Counted from the first letter of the stretch, positions 1 to 11,675 are shown. The stretch is 64,000 nt of DNA from Candidula unifasciata (GCA_905116865.2 CAJHNH020001995.1:1-64000), one strand, 5' to 3'. Numbers and translations are program-made. The notes: generated by a model from the letters alone, not told the origin.

Positions 1-603
1 GGCATCTTTTCTGTCTCTTTTCCCGTTTTATCTGTCCTTTGAGATACTCGCCATTTTTCTACAAAGTCCAAACCAGGTCCGAGTAGCGAAAGGAAAAAAA
101 ATACACAAGAATTGTATATTCTTGATGTTTTATTGAAAGTAACTCTTCTTCCAAACGTTACCACCCCCTCTCTCTTTTTTTTCTCTTCTCTCCCTTCTCA
201 TCACCATCCCAGTTAGTACGCATCTTTTTTCAGGATGGTAATGTTAACTTTTTAATTATTTATTTCATCTAATTCATCATCATCTATCCTTCATGTGCCG
301 TTAGAAGTCATATAGGACTCTCATTCGATTTTTCCACTCCGCTGTCTTGCTTTCCTCTCTCTCTCAATTTCTAACGTGGAGTTCAGCCCAGCGACGTTAG
401 CTTCCTGAAATCATGCTTTTGTTTCCTTTGGTTGTCCTGCTTTTCTCAAATTGCTATTGCATTTATGTATTTTTGTAATAGGCATTAAATAATTTGTTTT
501 TACAACCCCGGTAATGAATAATATGCTAATAACAAGAGCTTTTTTCTATTTCTTTCTTCATGTGAACGGATTATTCAGTCTCAATGTAGTTTTTATGGGA
601 AAT
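1..603. other. AT-rich stretch with no recognisable gene
   Basis: No exon-like open frame, SINE box or LINE motif is visible. There are short pyrimidine-rich patches near 165-200 and 350-370 only. I see nothing else to annotate. Confidence 0.5.
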
Positions 604-752
604 TCGTCGTATACGTACTGTTTGGTATACGTACTGTTTGGTATAACACTGTATGGTATACGTACTGTTTGGTATAATACTGTTTGGTATACATACTGTT
701 TGGTATACGTACTGTTTGGTATACGTACTATTTGGTATACGTATAGGGTCAG
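604..752. repeat. 15-16 bp tandem repeat, about 9 copies
   Basis: The unit is close to GTATACGTACTGTTTG and repeats with small changes through 752. Each unit contains the palindrome GTATAC. Open frames on both strands here are by-products of the repeat and are not genes. Confidence 0.85.
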
Positions 753-1139
753 GAACGGAATAAGTACGTATACCAAGCTAGCACTGTATTTAGAAATTAT
801 GGGTATGTTATTATTAACATGCTTGTTTGTATTTCCCTTTGATATTTTACATAACGATGCTGATGATGACCTTCAACCCAACCAATGCATCACACCGAGC
901 GATAAACATCCGGTGACACAAAGTGCCACCATTCAGATAATGGTCGCCCTGGGACACTTCACTGAAACCCTGTTCAATCCATAGGCTGGATTATTTTAGG
1001 GCCTCCGCAAAAGCCAGGGTTTCGCTTAAAAGGTTCAAGTCCAAGTTAATGACGCGAATGATTTATTTGAGATAACATGCATAGAAAGATATTTATCTGG
1101 TATTCAGCAAAACTAAATTAGAATGCCCTCATTTTCTAT
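753..1139. other. Intergenic, nothing recognised
   Basis: Unique-looking AT-rich sequence. The open frame running in from 514 ends at 984 and has no family resemblance. Confidence 0.4.
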
Positions 1140-1621
1140 CGCTATTTAACATAAAATGTGTAGAATGCGAATATTTGTCCCTAGTTATTTAATAGAAGTC
1201 GGCTCTGTGGCTAAGTCGATGCGAACGCTTCGTAATGCCGAGATGCCAGGTTCGAACCCAGCTGCGGGCCATGTGCCTTGCGTGGGTTTTGACGGTGGTC
1301 TCGAGAAAGCAAGCCGTCCAGAAAGCAAGGGCAAACTACTGGACGTAAATTTGCTTAGAAAAACCAAACAACAGCCAGGGGCTGTTTGGGTTGGTTCTGC
1401 AACGTCCTGTAAAGGTTACGCAACTAACCTTATTTAAAAGAAAATCTATAGAGTATATAGAGCTTACCTGAGTATTTAACATACAGTGTGTAGAACACAT
1501 GTACATATCCCTAGGTATTTAACATCAAGTGTTTAGAGAACGTGTTTATATCCTTATATATTTAACATGAAGTGTGTAGAATATGTGTAGGTTACATAAT
1601 TATTTAACATACAGTGTGTAG

Positions 1622-1686
<65 letters not shown>

Positions 1687-1835
1687 TATACATATAAGCT
1701 AGGTATTTTAAACAAAGAGTGAGAATATATTTAGTTTTTCTAGGCATTTAACAGAAAATTTATAGACTACATGTATATATCGCTAGGAATCTACGTATTA
1801 ACAAAGTAAGTGTGGAATATATTATTGTATCCAGC
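1140..1835. repeat. Degenerate ~43-bp minisatellite with an internal TA array
   Basis: A unit built on TATTTAACATACAGTGTGTA recurs near 1143, 1471, 1514, 1557, 1600 and, more decayed, towards 1830. It is split by a SINE insertion (1198-1430) and by a (TA)n array at about 1624-1684. The SINE lies inside the array, so the minisatellite is older than that insertion. Confidence 0.7.
1198..1430 (+). mobile_element. tRNA-derived SINE, family A (full length)
   Basis: A 233-bp element beginning GTCGGCTCTGTGGCTAAG (A-box-like) with a B-box-like GGTTCGAACCC about 45 bases in. A shared body follows, ending near TCCTGTAAAGGTTACGCAAC. It is flanked by a 12-bp target-site duplication, TATTTAATAGAA at 1186-1197 and TATTTAAAAGAA at 1431-1442, with one mismatch. 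Other copies in this window are at 12687-12893, 33388-33604, 52033-52247, 54715-54825 and 63150-63375. Such elements are transcribed by RNA polymerase III and mobilised by a partner LINE; the partner is not identified. Confidence 0.9.
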
Positions 1836-1884
1836 TTTTAACGAAATGTTACTAAGTCGTGTGTGTGTGTGTTTTTTTTTTTTT

Positions 1885-2120
1885 AATTTACGAAAAGGAA
1901 TTAGAAAAGATATCAATGATCTGAAGAAAGGAAAGGCGGCAGGTCCAGATGGTATCCCAGCAGAAGCTATTATACACATACCGCATTATTTGGTTAAGTC
2001 TAGGAGACCGAAGAAATACCAGCAGACTAGAGAGACGGATATCCTGTGAAACTGCCCAAAAATGGTGATCTAAAGGAGTATGAAAACTATAGATGTATTA
2101 TGTGTAAAAGTATGAAACCA
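1885..2120 (+). mobile_element. LINE reverse-transcriptase fragment (N-terminal RT region), decayed
   Basis: The translation reads KKGKAAGPDGIPAE, then after a frame change VKLPKNGDLKEYENYR. These match the conserved start of non-LTR reverse transcriptases (the P-D-G-I-P-E block and the K-x-G-D-x-x-E-x-x-N-Y-R block). The copy is short, frameshifted and has no flanking catalytic domain. Confidence 0.75.
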
Positions 2121-2339
2121 AGGGGAAGTTATTCATTTAATTTCTATAATATATTTTCACAAGTACTTTATTACCGGTGTTGTCGTTAACAGTTGTATTT
2201 AAAACATTCAAACTCCCAATTGGCAATAAAGGTGCTTAAAACATGTTTTTTTTGTCAAAACTGGAGAAAATTCCTGGTTATTCGTCCATTTCCGGACTTT
2301 AGCCTTGCACACACAGATAACATAACAGACCAAATTAAG

Positions 2340-2375
2340 CACGTGCACGCATTCATACACACATATATATAATTA

Positions 2376-2463
<88 letters not shown>

Positions 2464-2552
2464 CATGTGTGTATGTGTGTATATACGTATGTATGCATGC
2501 ATGCATGTGTGTATATATGTATATGGAGATAAAGAGAGAGAGAGAGAGAGAG
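2340..2552. repeat. Compound microsatellite: (TG)n (AT)n (TG)n (AG)n
   Basis: Pure TG, then about 20 AT units, then TG, a degenerate ATGC/TATG zone, and AG from about 2533. All open frames on both strands here come from the dinucleotides. Confidence 0.95.
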
Positions 2553-3056
2553 ATACTGCCATTCACACTCATTTATAAAGCACATACAAGCATATGACAT
2601 GTAGATAGCCAATAAATGTGAGCGCAAGTGTAAACAACAACTACAGATTAACATTACCTGATACTACTAGAATATTATCTTATGTAGGTAGCCCTGTCTT
2701 CGTCTTCACCATTCACCGCTTTTGAGTTTCTTTGTTGCAGATATCACCCGCCGCCCCCGTTTCATTGATCTCTGTGACTGACCTTCTCTTTCAATTTGGT
2801 GACTCTAAGTTTGTGTAGGCCTGCCTGTGTTCTTACCAGTCGTCTCAGTCTCTCGTCTCGGTCTTCTGCAACTTTTTTGTATAAACGGTTTATTTGTCTT
2901 TGCGTAGAATGGGTTGGGGGTCTCTGTTATCTGCCTTTATATGCCCCAAACATTGCTGCCTATTACTCCTATGTTGCAAGGAATCAGCTTGGATGGAAAA
3001 TGGCGCACATTTAAGTTGTGACTGTAACAGACTTGTAGAGCCTGAACTGGTGAATC
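2553..3056. other. Intergenic, nothing recognised
   Basis: No supported exon or repeat family. The open frame starting at 2894 on the plus strand is antisense to the LINE that follows. Confidence 0.4.
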
Positions 3057-3835
3057 ATCTTCTTCTTCTTCTTCTTCTTCACTTCCTCTTTTACCGCTGT
3101 GGGTGTCGAGGGAGATATAAGGTTCTGTTTCTAGCTATTCTGGCCGCCTCGACCATAGGCACATCGTGCTGTTGTAGAGTTTCTCTGATGTTATCCTTCC
3201 ATATTGTTCTTGGTCTACCTCGTGCTCTACGTCCTTCTTCTCTTTCCATGTATGCTTTGTATGGTATGGTGTCACAAGGCATTCTCTATAAGTGGGCAAA
3301 CCATTTCACTTGCTGTCTTCGTATGTAATCCAGAATTGGTTCTGTGCCGACTTTTTCTCTTATGATCTCATTGCTGATCTTATCTCTTATGGTCACTCCT
3401 ACAGCCCTTCTCAGACATCTCATTTCCGTGGTTACTAATTTTCTTTTATGGTTTGTTGTGAGTGACCATGTCTGGCACTGGTAGTACAGAGTTAGAATAA
3501 ATATGGTTTGTATAAGATGACTCTTTGTGCTGATTGGGATTGTCTTATGCTGTAAGAGGGGGGCTAGCTGTCCCAATACTTGGTTTGCTTTACTGCATCT
3601 AATGTTAATTTCTTTATCCAATTTCCCATCTTCGGTAAATGTAGTTCCCAGATATTTAAACTCAGATGCCTGTTTAATGCCTTTGTTCTCTATTGCTATG
3701 TTTAGATCTGTCTTCTTTTTTCCTATTGACATTACTTCTGTCTTTTCAATGTTGATTCTCATATTATTTGTTTTACATTCTTCATTCATGGATGTTAGAT
3801 GTTGTTGTAATTTCATGGCTGAATTATCATCATCA
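3057..3835 (-). mobile_element. LINE 3' portion: end of reverse transcriptase plus C-terminal tail
   Basis: Read on the minus strand, about 265 codons stay open with one in-frame stop (TAG at 3286-3288). In order, the frame shows the RT thumb region (SEFKYLGTTF, with KANQVLGQLAPLL after it), the YQCQTW block, EMRCLRRAVGVTIRDK, KWFAHL-stop-RM, and the basic GRRARGRPR tail. The element ends in a short (GAA)n tail (TTC at 3058-3079 on the plus strand). The catalytic YADD region is missing, so it is 5'-truncated as usual for LINE insertions. Its long open frame suggests a fairly recent copy. Confidence 0.85.
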
Positions 3836-3895
3836 TCAAAAACCACTTCTTCCACCAAGCGTCGTGGGAAGGAATAATTTGCGATCCAAAGCACT
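3836..3895 (-). mobile_element. 3' end of a second LINE copy abutting the first
   Basis: The minus strand reads SFPRRLVEEVV followed by (GAT)n. It matches the terminal bases and GATGAT tail of the plus-strand LINE at 30985-31025. The 3057-3835 copy begins directly beside this tail, so one LINE probably landed in the tail of another. Confidence 0.6.
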
Positions 3896-4302
3896 TTGGC
3901 TGCTACTTCTTTGTGGTCATGCCATTAAGAAGTAGAGTGTCTTTAATGTTGTCGATACCTTTTTCAAGCTGCCGACCTCTTGACCTTGTAGTTGAGGATT
4001 AGTTCAAAAGAAAGTGGTATCCTACAGTAGCGTCGTATTTGAAACAAAGAAAAAATTCAAATGAAAAAAAGGAAGGTAAAGAGAAGAAAGGCAGTATGCG
4101 GAGTGTGAGTTGGGGGGGGGGGGTGGGGGCGCTGAAATTAACTAGTTTTAGAGCAACATATCAAAACAAGTTTAAGTAATTAACAAAAAGGCTGATTCAA
4201 ATTACTAGATATTTCACACTCATTTTAATTAAGATTCACATGATCTATTCGAAGATTTAATTTTTAATTAGTTTAAACGTTGACTAAACAACAGTTTTGG
4301 AA
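3896..4302. other. Intergenic; contains a 16-base G run
   Basis: A homopolymer G run lies at about 4112-4127. Otherwise nothing recognised. Confidence 0.4.
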
Positions 4303-4562
4303 GTCGCTGTGGTGCAGTGACTAGAAACTCGCCTGTTAATTCAAAGTTCGTGGGTTCGAACTCAGTCAGACTTTTTTCAACAATGACCTTGGCTTCCAGG
4401 TCGCTCCAGCTTTAAATGTTAAATTTTATTCAGGTAAAGTTCTGGGAAGTAAAGGTTGCCGGTGTGATGACCACATCAACCACCGAGTGCCGATTGGTCT
4501 ATGAAATATTGGTCTAGCCCTATATGCCCCAAAAGGAGGAAAAAATGGGTCCTTTACTTTAC
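4303..4562 (+). mobile_element. tRNA-derived SINE, family B
   Basis: The head has GTGGTGCAGTGACTAGA (A-box-like) and GTGGGTTCGAACTC (B-box-like). The body contains CTGGGAAGTAAAGG, GTGATG, CCACATCA, GTGCCGATTGGTCTAT and CTAGCCCTATATGCCC, and it ends GGTCCTTTACTT. The same body recurs at least eight more times in the window (10205, 12324, 28790, 34965, 45285, 45681, 54535 and 63416). No clean target-site duplication was seen for this copy. Confidence 0.85.
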
Positions 4563-4679
4563 GATACTACACAGAAATACCCTGAGAAGAAACCAGCAGA
4601 GAATCACCAAACAGGCATTGTAATTGGAAATAGAGGGATAGAGGAGGTGAGATCGCCTTAAAAAAAAAAAACCTTTTTT

Positions 4680-4870
4680 TTTAGTACCCAGAAGGCATGA
4701 GTTGCTAACCCTTATGCTCGGTATTATGGATATCGCAACCTTTCGGCCTTGACTCCATGATAAATACCGTAAATCTGGGAGAAATGTGGCTTTTCTGCCT
4801 ACCCCCGGGCGTGAACCCAGACCCCTTAAACAAACATTATTGAGAGATGCCAAAGCTACTGAACTAGATT
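4680..4870 (-). mobile_element. Possible SINE fragment with tRNA-like boxes
   Basis: On the minus strand TAGTTCAGTAGCTTTGG is followed some 40 bases later by GGGTTCACGCCC, spaced like A and B boxes. A single copy is visible and flanking duplications are absent, so this is a weak call. Confidence 0.35.
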
Positions 4871-4939
4871 TCATTTATAGTATTGAACTGACTGCACAAG
4901 AATAAATGAGATAGAGGAATAGACGACAAGCCTTTCTTC

Positions 4940-5330
4940 TTTTTAAATTCTATTCCGTGTGGCGTTGGTAGTCATGTCCATCCACAACCTTTTGTCTCGT
5001 GTATTTTCAATCAGCTCGGACACAGATAATCCAGCCTTTTTTATCTCGGTCTTCCTCTGCCTCGCCTCCCATCCAGCTTTCCTACTGTCACGATGTACTC
5101 CAGTGTTCTCCTTTTCATCACATGACCAAAGATGGAAGATTATCTTTTTCTGATGTGGGCAATCAGTTCTCTTCGTGAGTCAGTTTCTTTCAAAACATCT
5201 TCATTACTTTTTTTTTAATCTGTCCAGGGTGTTCTCATCATTCGTCTATACAACCACATCTCTGCAACTTTAAAATTTTGTTTAACTAATCTAACAACTG
5301 TCCATGATTGACTTCCGTAAATCCCGAACT
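4940..5330 (-). mobile_element. LINE 3' fragment
   Basis: The minus strand resembles the copies at 44185-44600 and 58370-58565. It carries the end that reads RLWMDMTTNAT in better copies, preceded by an RGRQRKT-type basic segment, and upstream LxSYIDE-like sequence. Many stops and shifts are present. Confidence 0.7.
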
Positions 5331-5690
5331 CCCTGTGACATAAAATGGCCCCAAAACACAGTGAAAGAATGAATGAATATTTTGACCGATAATATCACCA
5401 GATTATTTAAATAAATACCTAAAACAAAATTCCAGAACAAAGAAGGGAGATCTAACCCCTTTACACATTTTCTAGGGGTGGGAGCTTAAGAAGTTTAAGC
5501 TCCCTGGTACCACCATCTTTGACGTGTAAAGTGGCTTCATAAGGTTCAGATCAGGAACATATAATGGATTCTGGGCACTTGTGGGGAAAGTACAGACTGC
5601 GTTGATATCAATCTTTGATAGTTTTATTCATTTAATGTTGATTTTTTTTGTGTGTGTGGATGATATGTGGCGCTTGGGGGATTCAGATAA
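5331..5690. other. Intergenic, nothing recognised
   Basis: No exon, SINE box or LINE motif seen. Confidence 0.4.
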
Positions 5691-5691
5691 A

Positions 5692-5870
5692 AACCTGTAA
5701 ATCTGTGAAAATAACCATGCCACTGAAATGTAACCTGTAAATATTGTTGTTAAGGATGTCAAGAGTGCTTCACACCACCGTGCAGTAGATCACGGTAACG
5801 TCCTAATACCGGTTTAAAGATGGCCTTCCCACTTTTGACAGCGTTCTGTCGTCCCTTTTTTTTATCAGTG
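5692..5870 (+). mobile_element. Partial copy of foldback MITE family
   Basis: The segment TGTAACCTGTAAATATTG, then GTTAAGGATGTCAAGAGTG and an AAGATGGCC block match 21286-21480 and the right arm of 42711-42988. Only one end is present. Confidence 0.65.
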
Positions 5871-6169
5871 AGTGGTGATGCAGGCTTGTCAGCGCAGCAG
5901 GAGAAACAACAAGAGAGCAGAGTCACCAAACGAAGAACTAAGAAAAATGGTAGCCACGGAACCGGTAAAAGATCTCGGAGAAGATCAAAGGAAGAAATGT
6001 TCTAGGCAAAGGATTACGGTCTGCTGTGTTTGTAAATTGTTGCAGTGTTTGTTAATGCTTGGTTAATATACATTTCGGAAACCTATGGTGTTATTTCAAT
6101 GGTCTGAGATGAATTCTGTCGGTATTCCATAGTTGTGGATTTCAAGCTGTACGACAGACATGGCCAATG

Positions 6170-6420
6170 ACGATACCCCTTTTTTACTAGTTGGTCATGT
6201 TCTTAGTACACTTTTTTCCAAAGCGAGGCGCACATGTCATTTGAAAGTGACGAGTTCGATTCCCGGCCCGGTAACTATAGCTTCCAAATTTTATGTTGTC
6301 TATTGTGTCCTTTTATCTTTCTACCTCTCTCTACGAGTGCCGAACAATACATTGTCTGTTTATTACATACCTATATAGGATACATGATAACAACAGGCTG
6401 CGAGTTAATAGACAGACCCC
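6170..6420 (+). mobile_element. tRNA-like SINE fragment, family G
   Basis: GAGTTCGATTCCCGGC (B-box-like) is followed by GTAACTATAGCTTCC, TTTTATGTTGTCTA and TTTTATCTTTCTACCTC. The same series recurs at 61190-61340. The head is poorly preserved. Confidence 0.55.
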
Positions 6421-6965
6421 AAAAAACTAGGGGTTGGTTGGAGGGTGGGGGAATTAAAAAAGACACTAGAGCAAAACACAGTATGACATTATTATAAACT
6501 TCGCAATTAGCAAAAGACAATAAACTACACCTAACACCTCTCTGCGAAACTTAACGACACAAGCAGGAGAACAAAAGACAAAGAAGAAACAAGACAATGA
6601 CATCGTTAGTGTAATTTCTATCACAATTTCAAGTTGTTCATTTGAGGTCTCGTAATTTACAGTCCTTTGTAGTTCTTTACAATGTATTTGTTTTTATGAG
6701 ACTGAAGGAACGAGAGCTGGTTGTGCTCATTAAAGTCAGCTTGACATCACAGTAACCAAACAAGCCAAGCATCGACTGTCAGTTAAACAAGAACAAAAAC
6801 ATTTATGGTAAACGCAACAGGCCATTCCAACTTCTACAAAGAGAGACGGAACACATGTTGGTCAGTCAAGTGTGGGTGGCGTTACTTCTGAGCATCCAAT
6901 ACAAAAAGAAACAAGGTAAAGAATTAAAAAGCTATTTAGATTAAATACCTCTAAATATAATTTGC
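6421..6965. other. Intergenic, nothing recognised
   Basis: AT-rich; no open frame with family resemblance. Confidence 0.4.
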
Positions 6966-7215
6966 TGTTTTTATCTATGCGCCTACGCATTGCTTTATGT
7001 TTTTGTCTGATTCTGCCTATACCTTGCTTTTATCCATAGTTTTGCCTATAGCCCACTGTTTTTATCCAGACTTCCGCATAAACCTTGCTGTTTGCATCCA
7101 TTCTTCTGCCTATAACTTGTTTTTATCCATAATTTTGTCTATAGCCTACTGTTTTTATCCAGACTTCAACATACACCTTGCTGTTTTATATCCATACTTC
7201 AGCCTATGAATTTGA
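6966..7215. repeat. Degenerate ~36-bp tandem repeat
   Basis: Phrases such as TTTTTATCCA, CTTCNGCCTATA and CCTTGCTGTTTT recur six or seven times with variation. The plus-strand open frame at 6997-7209 is produced by this repeat. Confidence 0.6.
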
Positions 7216-7475
7216 TATTTTCATCCTCAGGAATTCCTATTGCTAGTTTCTGCTATCCATTATTCTGTATTTATAACCTGCAATGTGGATGTATTAGTTC
7301 AGATATTATATTTGTATTGATTTGCTAAAATATTAGTCGGGTTCCTTACGTTATTGGAATGCTTAAGTGTACAGTTAACTATGGTTAAGTGTATAGTTAA
7401 CTAATAAAATAAGTTTCAAATGTCTGTTATGATTAATGAAATTTAGTTAAAAAAATAATATTAATACCAACACTG

Positions 7476-7925
7476 TGCTACCAACGCCAGATTAGGACAT
7501 CATCAAAGGCTAACCTATGCCAAATGAACACCTGTGAAATAAAATGCCTCAGAAAAGCCACCAACTTAACCATCCGAGACAAAGTGAGAAATGATATTAT
7601 CACACAGACTGTAGGAACAAAAGCATGCAGCAAATTCATTGACAAGCAGAAGATCAAATGGCTTTGGTCATCTAGTAAGAATTCAGCCACCAGAACAACT
7701 ACCAACGCATGCGCTTCACGTGAAAAGATCTGATGTGGAAGCAAGTGGTCGCTACAAGAGAACATTGGTTGATGTCATTAAAGATATTTTTTTTGATTGA
7801 TAACATTACAGAGTTTTTACATCGACACAATAGCTATTGATGCCCATCTTGCAATGGATCATAAACTGCTCCTCCCCACGCTACCTAAAGGCAGAGGTGT
7901 AAACTGAGTATGATGATGATGACTG
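7476..7925 (+). mobile_element. LINE 3' fragment
   Basis: The translation shows CEIKCLRKATNLTIRDKVRN and TQTVGTKACSKFIDKQKIKW, the same family as 29480-31030. The downstream part is shifted and ends in (ATG)n near 7908-7922, the typical tail of this family. Confidence 0.8.
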
Positions 7926-7929
7926 TAAT

Positions 7930-8360
7930 TAGGGCCAAACATGGACAATGAATAAGTCACTAGAAAAGATAAGAATGACACTTGAACTGCGCTAAGGTCA
8001 TTAACAAGACCAAAGGGGACAGGGTTACGAATATTAGCATTAGAGAAAAAGTATCACCATGTCTGGACTATATTGATAGACAAAGAATGAAATGGTTCGG
8101 CCATCTAGTGAGAATGCAGCCAGGCCAAACTGCAAATGAGGCTTTTTCGGGCAGAACATCTGGAAGGAAAGCGAGGGAAAGACCATAAAGAGATGCAATA
8201 ATTGTGTAGCTAAAACCTGCAAAATGACGAAGAAATCCACCACCCAAAGCCACCCGAGAAGCGCAAGACAATACAGAAAACAGCAACATTGGGCTACAGC
8301 CTGGTATTAGAGAGACGACAAAAAAAAAAAAAAAAAAAAAGAAGAAGAAGAACAGCAACA
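7930..8360 (+). mobile_element. Second LINE 3' fragment in tandem
   Basis: Reads VSPCLDYIDRQRMKWFGHLV then RMQPGQTANEAFSGRTSGRK. It ends in a 21-base A run and (GAA)n at about 8320-8352. It is in the same orientation as the preceding fragment, separated only by that fragment's tail. Confidence 0.8.
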
Positions 8361-8387
8361 ACAACAACAACAAGTAGAATGTTGAAT

Positions 8388-8836
8388 TAGGAATCGACAT
8401 CACAGCAATCGGCACACTCAGATAAGTGCTAAGTCCTCATCTTCAGCAACAAGCCAAGAGTTCCAATTCCGATGGTACCAGTATCTGTCTGATTGTATAT
8501 CCGTCTCATCCTTCCCCTGGGTGTTGAGCGTCGGCCAGATCCCCTGACAACTCCCCGTAGCGCCATTGTCCTTAGACCGTAATGTTCTATCTTCGCCTAT
8601 ATCACAATATCTGATTACATTTGATTTGATTTGATTCAAGAACCGACATCACAGCACTCGGGGCATTCCCATAAGCCCTCCGTCCCCATCTTCAGCAGCC
8701 AGTGAAGAGTTCCGATACTAATGGTGCTCACAAAATCTAACTTGTCATACATCAATTCACCACCAAGTGGTGCAGAGCCATCAAAGTGATATTTGTTAAA
8801 CTTTAAGGTCACGACATAATATGCCTTTGAAAACAA
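8388..8836 (-). mobile_element. Two tandem 3' ends of an RNase H-type LINE
   Basis: Two related blocks (about 8388-8636 and 8637-8836) each open, on the plus strand, with a form of AAGAACCGACATCACAGCAC and CATCTTCAGCAGCCAG. This is the reverse complement of the 3' end seen at 39250-39800 and 60040-60765. The second block also carries the LMYDKLD region that follows the RNase H domain. Confidence 0.7.
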
Positions 8837-9628
8837 TGATATGAGAATGTCTCAAGTGACTGTAGCCTCGTTAAAGTACTAATAATAATGAATGTGCCAA
8901 CTAGACTCCACTGAATGCCATACGCATATAATGATAGGTTTGAAATATAAAATGTACAAACAGGTAAAATTGTCACTTCTTCTCTTACAAATTTTCTTGA
9001 GAGAGTGAGAGCTCTGTGGGTCACCTTTCCAATCTAAATTTTGTCGAGGGCAGGGTCGAGGCTCGGGGGGGGGGGGGGGGGAGGGGGGGGGGAGCTACAC
9101 AATTTAATTCAAGGGAACTCTGTGCAGTTGCCTGGAGTTCCCATGCAGCAGATGATTCTATCTAAAATAGACAGTTTTATCACCGTGAGCTTCACCGGCG
9201 ACCAGTTCGTCCATTGCCTCGCCCGTGGACGACTCCGTCGCCGGACGGGGAAGTATTTGGGTCTGTCTCCTTTGGCCGCATCAACACTGAAGGAGTCCAT
9301 CTCATGTCCTTTGTTGGCGTGCAGTGCTAAGCCATTTTATATGGCGCACATAACCTAGTCACAATTATAACCTAACGCTCCTCCTTTAGGAATACTAGTT
9401 TAACGTGTCGATTTTTTCTTCTACAGCAAAGCACCTACCTTTTCTACCGTGGGTTTAGTCATTGAACAAAAGCAAACGTGTCCTGTCTCGAGAAAAAAAA
9501 GTTCGCTACAGTACCTACTGCAGTCTTCGAAAGTAATACTCGGCGAGCTTTCAAATTTCTGTAACGGTGCAGTGCACCCACTGTCTGCAGATAGGATATG
9601 TTAACTTATGTCATCTTTAAACCATATT
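8837..9628. other. Intergenic; G-rich run at 9063-9092
   Basis: A near-continuous G run interrupted by one A lies at about 9066-9092 and has strong G-quadruplex potential. The rest is unique-looking with no supported gene. Confidence 0.45.
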
Positions 9629-9850
9629 TAAGTGGCTGCGTGGTCTCGAGGTATGGTGTCCGCCTTAAGTGCTAGAGATCCTGGGTTCAATCCTCGGTGA
9701 AGACTGGGATTTTTTCTGTTCAAGTGAACTTCTAGTAATTTCCCCTGGTCTCTATGTAGTAAAATCGGACGCCCGTGTGTATTGTTGCGCACGTTAAAAA
9801 AAATCCCTTGGGAGTTGAAGATCGAAAAGAGTAGCATAACGGCGCTGCCT
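9629..9850 (+). mobile_element. tRNA-derived SINE, family C
   Basis: The head AAGTGGCTGCGTGGTCTCGA (A-box-like) is followed by CTGGGTTCAATCCTCGG (B-box-like). The body carries TTCTGTTCAAGTGAACTTCT and CCCGTGTGTATTGTTGCGCA. A minus-strand relative sharing the head lies at 28285-28445. Confidence 0.75.
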
Positions 9851-10204
9851 GATCAAAATTTTGAGTTAAAAATCTACACAAAATATTTCAGGATCCAAGC
9901 ATTGCGTGCACTGTGCTGAGCTACTTCGGACTCAGACTTGTATTAGAAGTAGAACGGAGCACTTATGGGTTACTACTCGTGTGCCATGATGTTGATCCAT
10001 TGTTCAAACCTCAAACCTGTAAACGATATTTTTATCACTGTCGTTGAGTGGGAACTCTGGAAGCAGTTAAAGCAGTTACATGCATGCTCCCAGAATGAAG
10101 GTTTAGAACAGTGTGTGAACCAATGTCTAAAATAAATGCTTGGTGAGCACTTATTCTTGTTCACTGTTCCTCTCTTGGCTTCGTACGGAAAAAAAAGAGA
10201 ATCG
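9851..10204. other. Intergenic, nothing recognised
   Basis: No supported feature. Confidence 0.4.
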
Positions 10205-10375
10205 GATTTACTTCATAAATGACCTTAGCTCCCAGGTGCAAACAATCTTAAATGGGTACCAGATAAAGTCCTGGGAAGTAAAGGCGATTACCATGATGTT
10301 GACAACATCAGCCACCAAGTGCCGATTGGTCTATAATATGCAGGTCTAGCCCTATATGCCCAATGCATCTGAAGA
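10205..10375 (+). mobile_element. SINE family B, 5'-truncated
   Basis: The body and 3' end of family B are present (CTGGGAAGTAAAGG, GTGCCGATTGGTCTAT, CTAGCCCTATATGCCC). The tRNA-like head is missing. Confidence 0.75.
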
Positions 10376-10685
10376 CGTGCATATGCTTTTGTTTTCGTCC
10401 TTATTCTATACCATATGGTGTCTACTCTTTTATACAGTCGAAAGTAAATTATTATGATTTTACTGCCTCTTTGTTTTATGTATATCCTGTAACCTAGTGT
10501 AAATACAGGAACTTGTTGAACCGCAGTTGGGCGTCATTGTTCCAAGATGACACTCCCGCCATGCAACACTTCCCTTTTCTTATCCTGGTCAAAATGTTAC
10601 ACCAGCCATTGACAATTCTTTCTACGGCATGCAGGAATTGATGTTTAGCGAACAGCTGTCTGCAGGAGCGCAGAAACTAAGAGGA
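10376..10685. other. Intergenic, nothing recognised
   Basis: No supported feature. Confidence 0.4.
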
Positions 10686-10745
<60 letters not shown>

Positions 10746-10930
10746 GGGGGGGTGGAGGGGGCTTAAACTATCTTTAGTCTCCCCCCCCCCTTTTTTTTTT
10801 CTTCACACACACACACACACACACCAATTTTTGGGAGCACTTTCAACAACAACATCAACAACAACAATAACAACAACAGGATGTCTCAGTTCACACCCCC
10901 CTCCCCCCCCCCCCCCTCAACCACCAAAAG
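10686..10930. repeat. Low-complexity block: (AG)n, G run, C/T runs, (AC)n, (AAC)n, C run
   Basis: About 28 AG units, then G8, C10 T10, CA repeats, AAC repeats and a C-rich stretch follow one another. Confidence 0.9.
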
Positions 10931-11329
10931 AGAAATGTTTTTGTTGTGTTGTCAGCTCTGCTTATCTGCTCTTAAATCCCGGAAGGCAATTAGCGTTTTG
11001 AACGCTGGCTGAACAGGGCCGATTGCCCAGTGATCTTGCAGGTTCTTATCTCATATCCTAGTGCGCATTTTCTTAGCTCCTGGAGGCTGGTACTTAGCTA
11101 AGTGGGTAAGCTATCTGTCACCTGTTCTGTAGGTTTGGGTTCGTTTCTGGGCTCGTTCGATCCGTGAATGGAAATGTTCTATAGATTATCGTATGTGCAG
11201 CTATAGTGTCTCTTAGTTCGATGCTATGGGTGGTGACCAGGCATTATATTTGCAGTACTGGATAAAACGGATCAAACTGTATAAAATAAAGAAGGAGAAT
11301 ATGGGATTTTAAGCCGAAATGCTATAGAA

Positions 11330-11675
11330 ATGTTCTCAGAATATCTTGGACAAAGAAGAGGGGAGAAATACTGACATCTTGAAAGATCTGAAAATCAAGG
11401 AAGACTGTCTAATAAACAGCATCCTGTCTCAGAAGCTGGAATATTTTGGTCATATCAAGCACCACGATGGATTGGAAACAGTTATAGCAGAAGGTATGGT
11501 ACTAGGAAGGAGGGGCAGGGGCCGACCGACACCAAGAAAGGCACATGATATAAGTGACTCCTTGAGTATGAAAGTACATGAGGCAGGAGAGCTGGTGAGA
11601 GTTCGAGTTTCTTTCAGGCAGACCGTGATTAGAGCGACGTTCTGCAAAGGACCTGCTACATGATGATGATGATGA
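11330..11675 (+). mobile_element. LINE 3' tail
   Basis: A single open frame reads INSILSQKLEYFGHIKHH, GMVLGRRGRGRPTPR, SDSLSMKVHEAGELVRV and RATFCKGPAT, ending in (ATG)n. This is the C-terminal tail of an RT polyprotein. Decayed copies lie at 17240-17610 (-), 25795-26045 (+), 34740-34950 (-) and 45420-45650 (-). Confidence 0.8.

Noticed and set aside
1198..1275. tRNA gene
   Set aside because: A- and B-box-like sequences exist, but no cloverleaf with acceptor stem is evident, and the unit extends to a 230-bp body repeated elsewhere with target duplications. It is a SINE.
2255..2654. Overlapping open frames on both strands
   Set aside because: They translate TG, AT and AG dinucleotide arrays (Tyr-Ile, Cys-Val and His-Thr runs).
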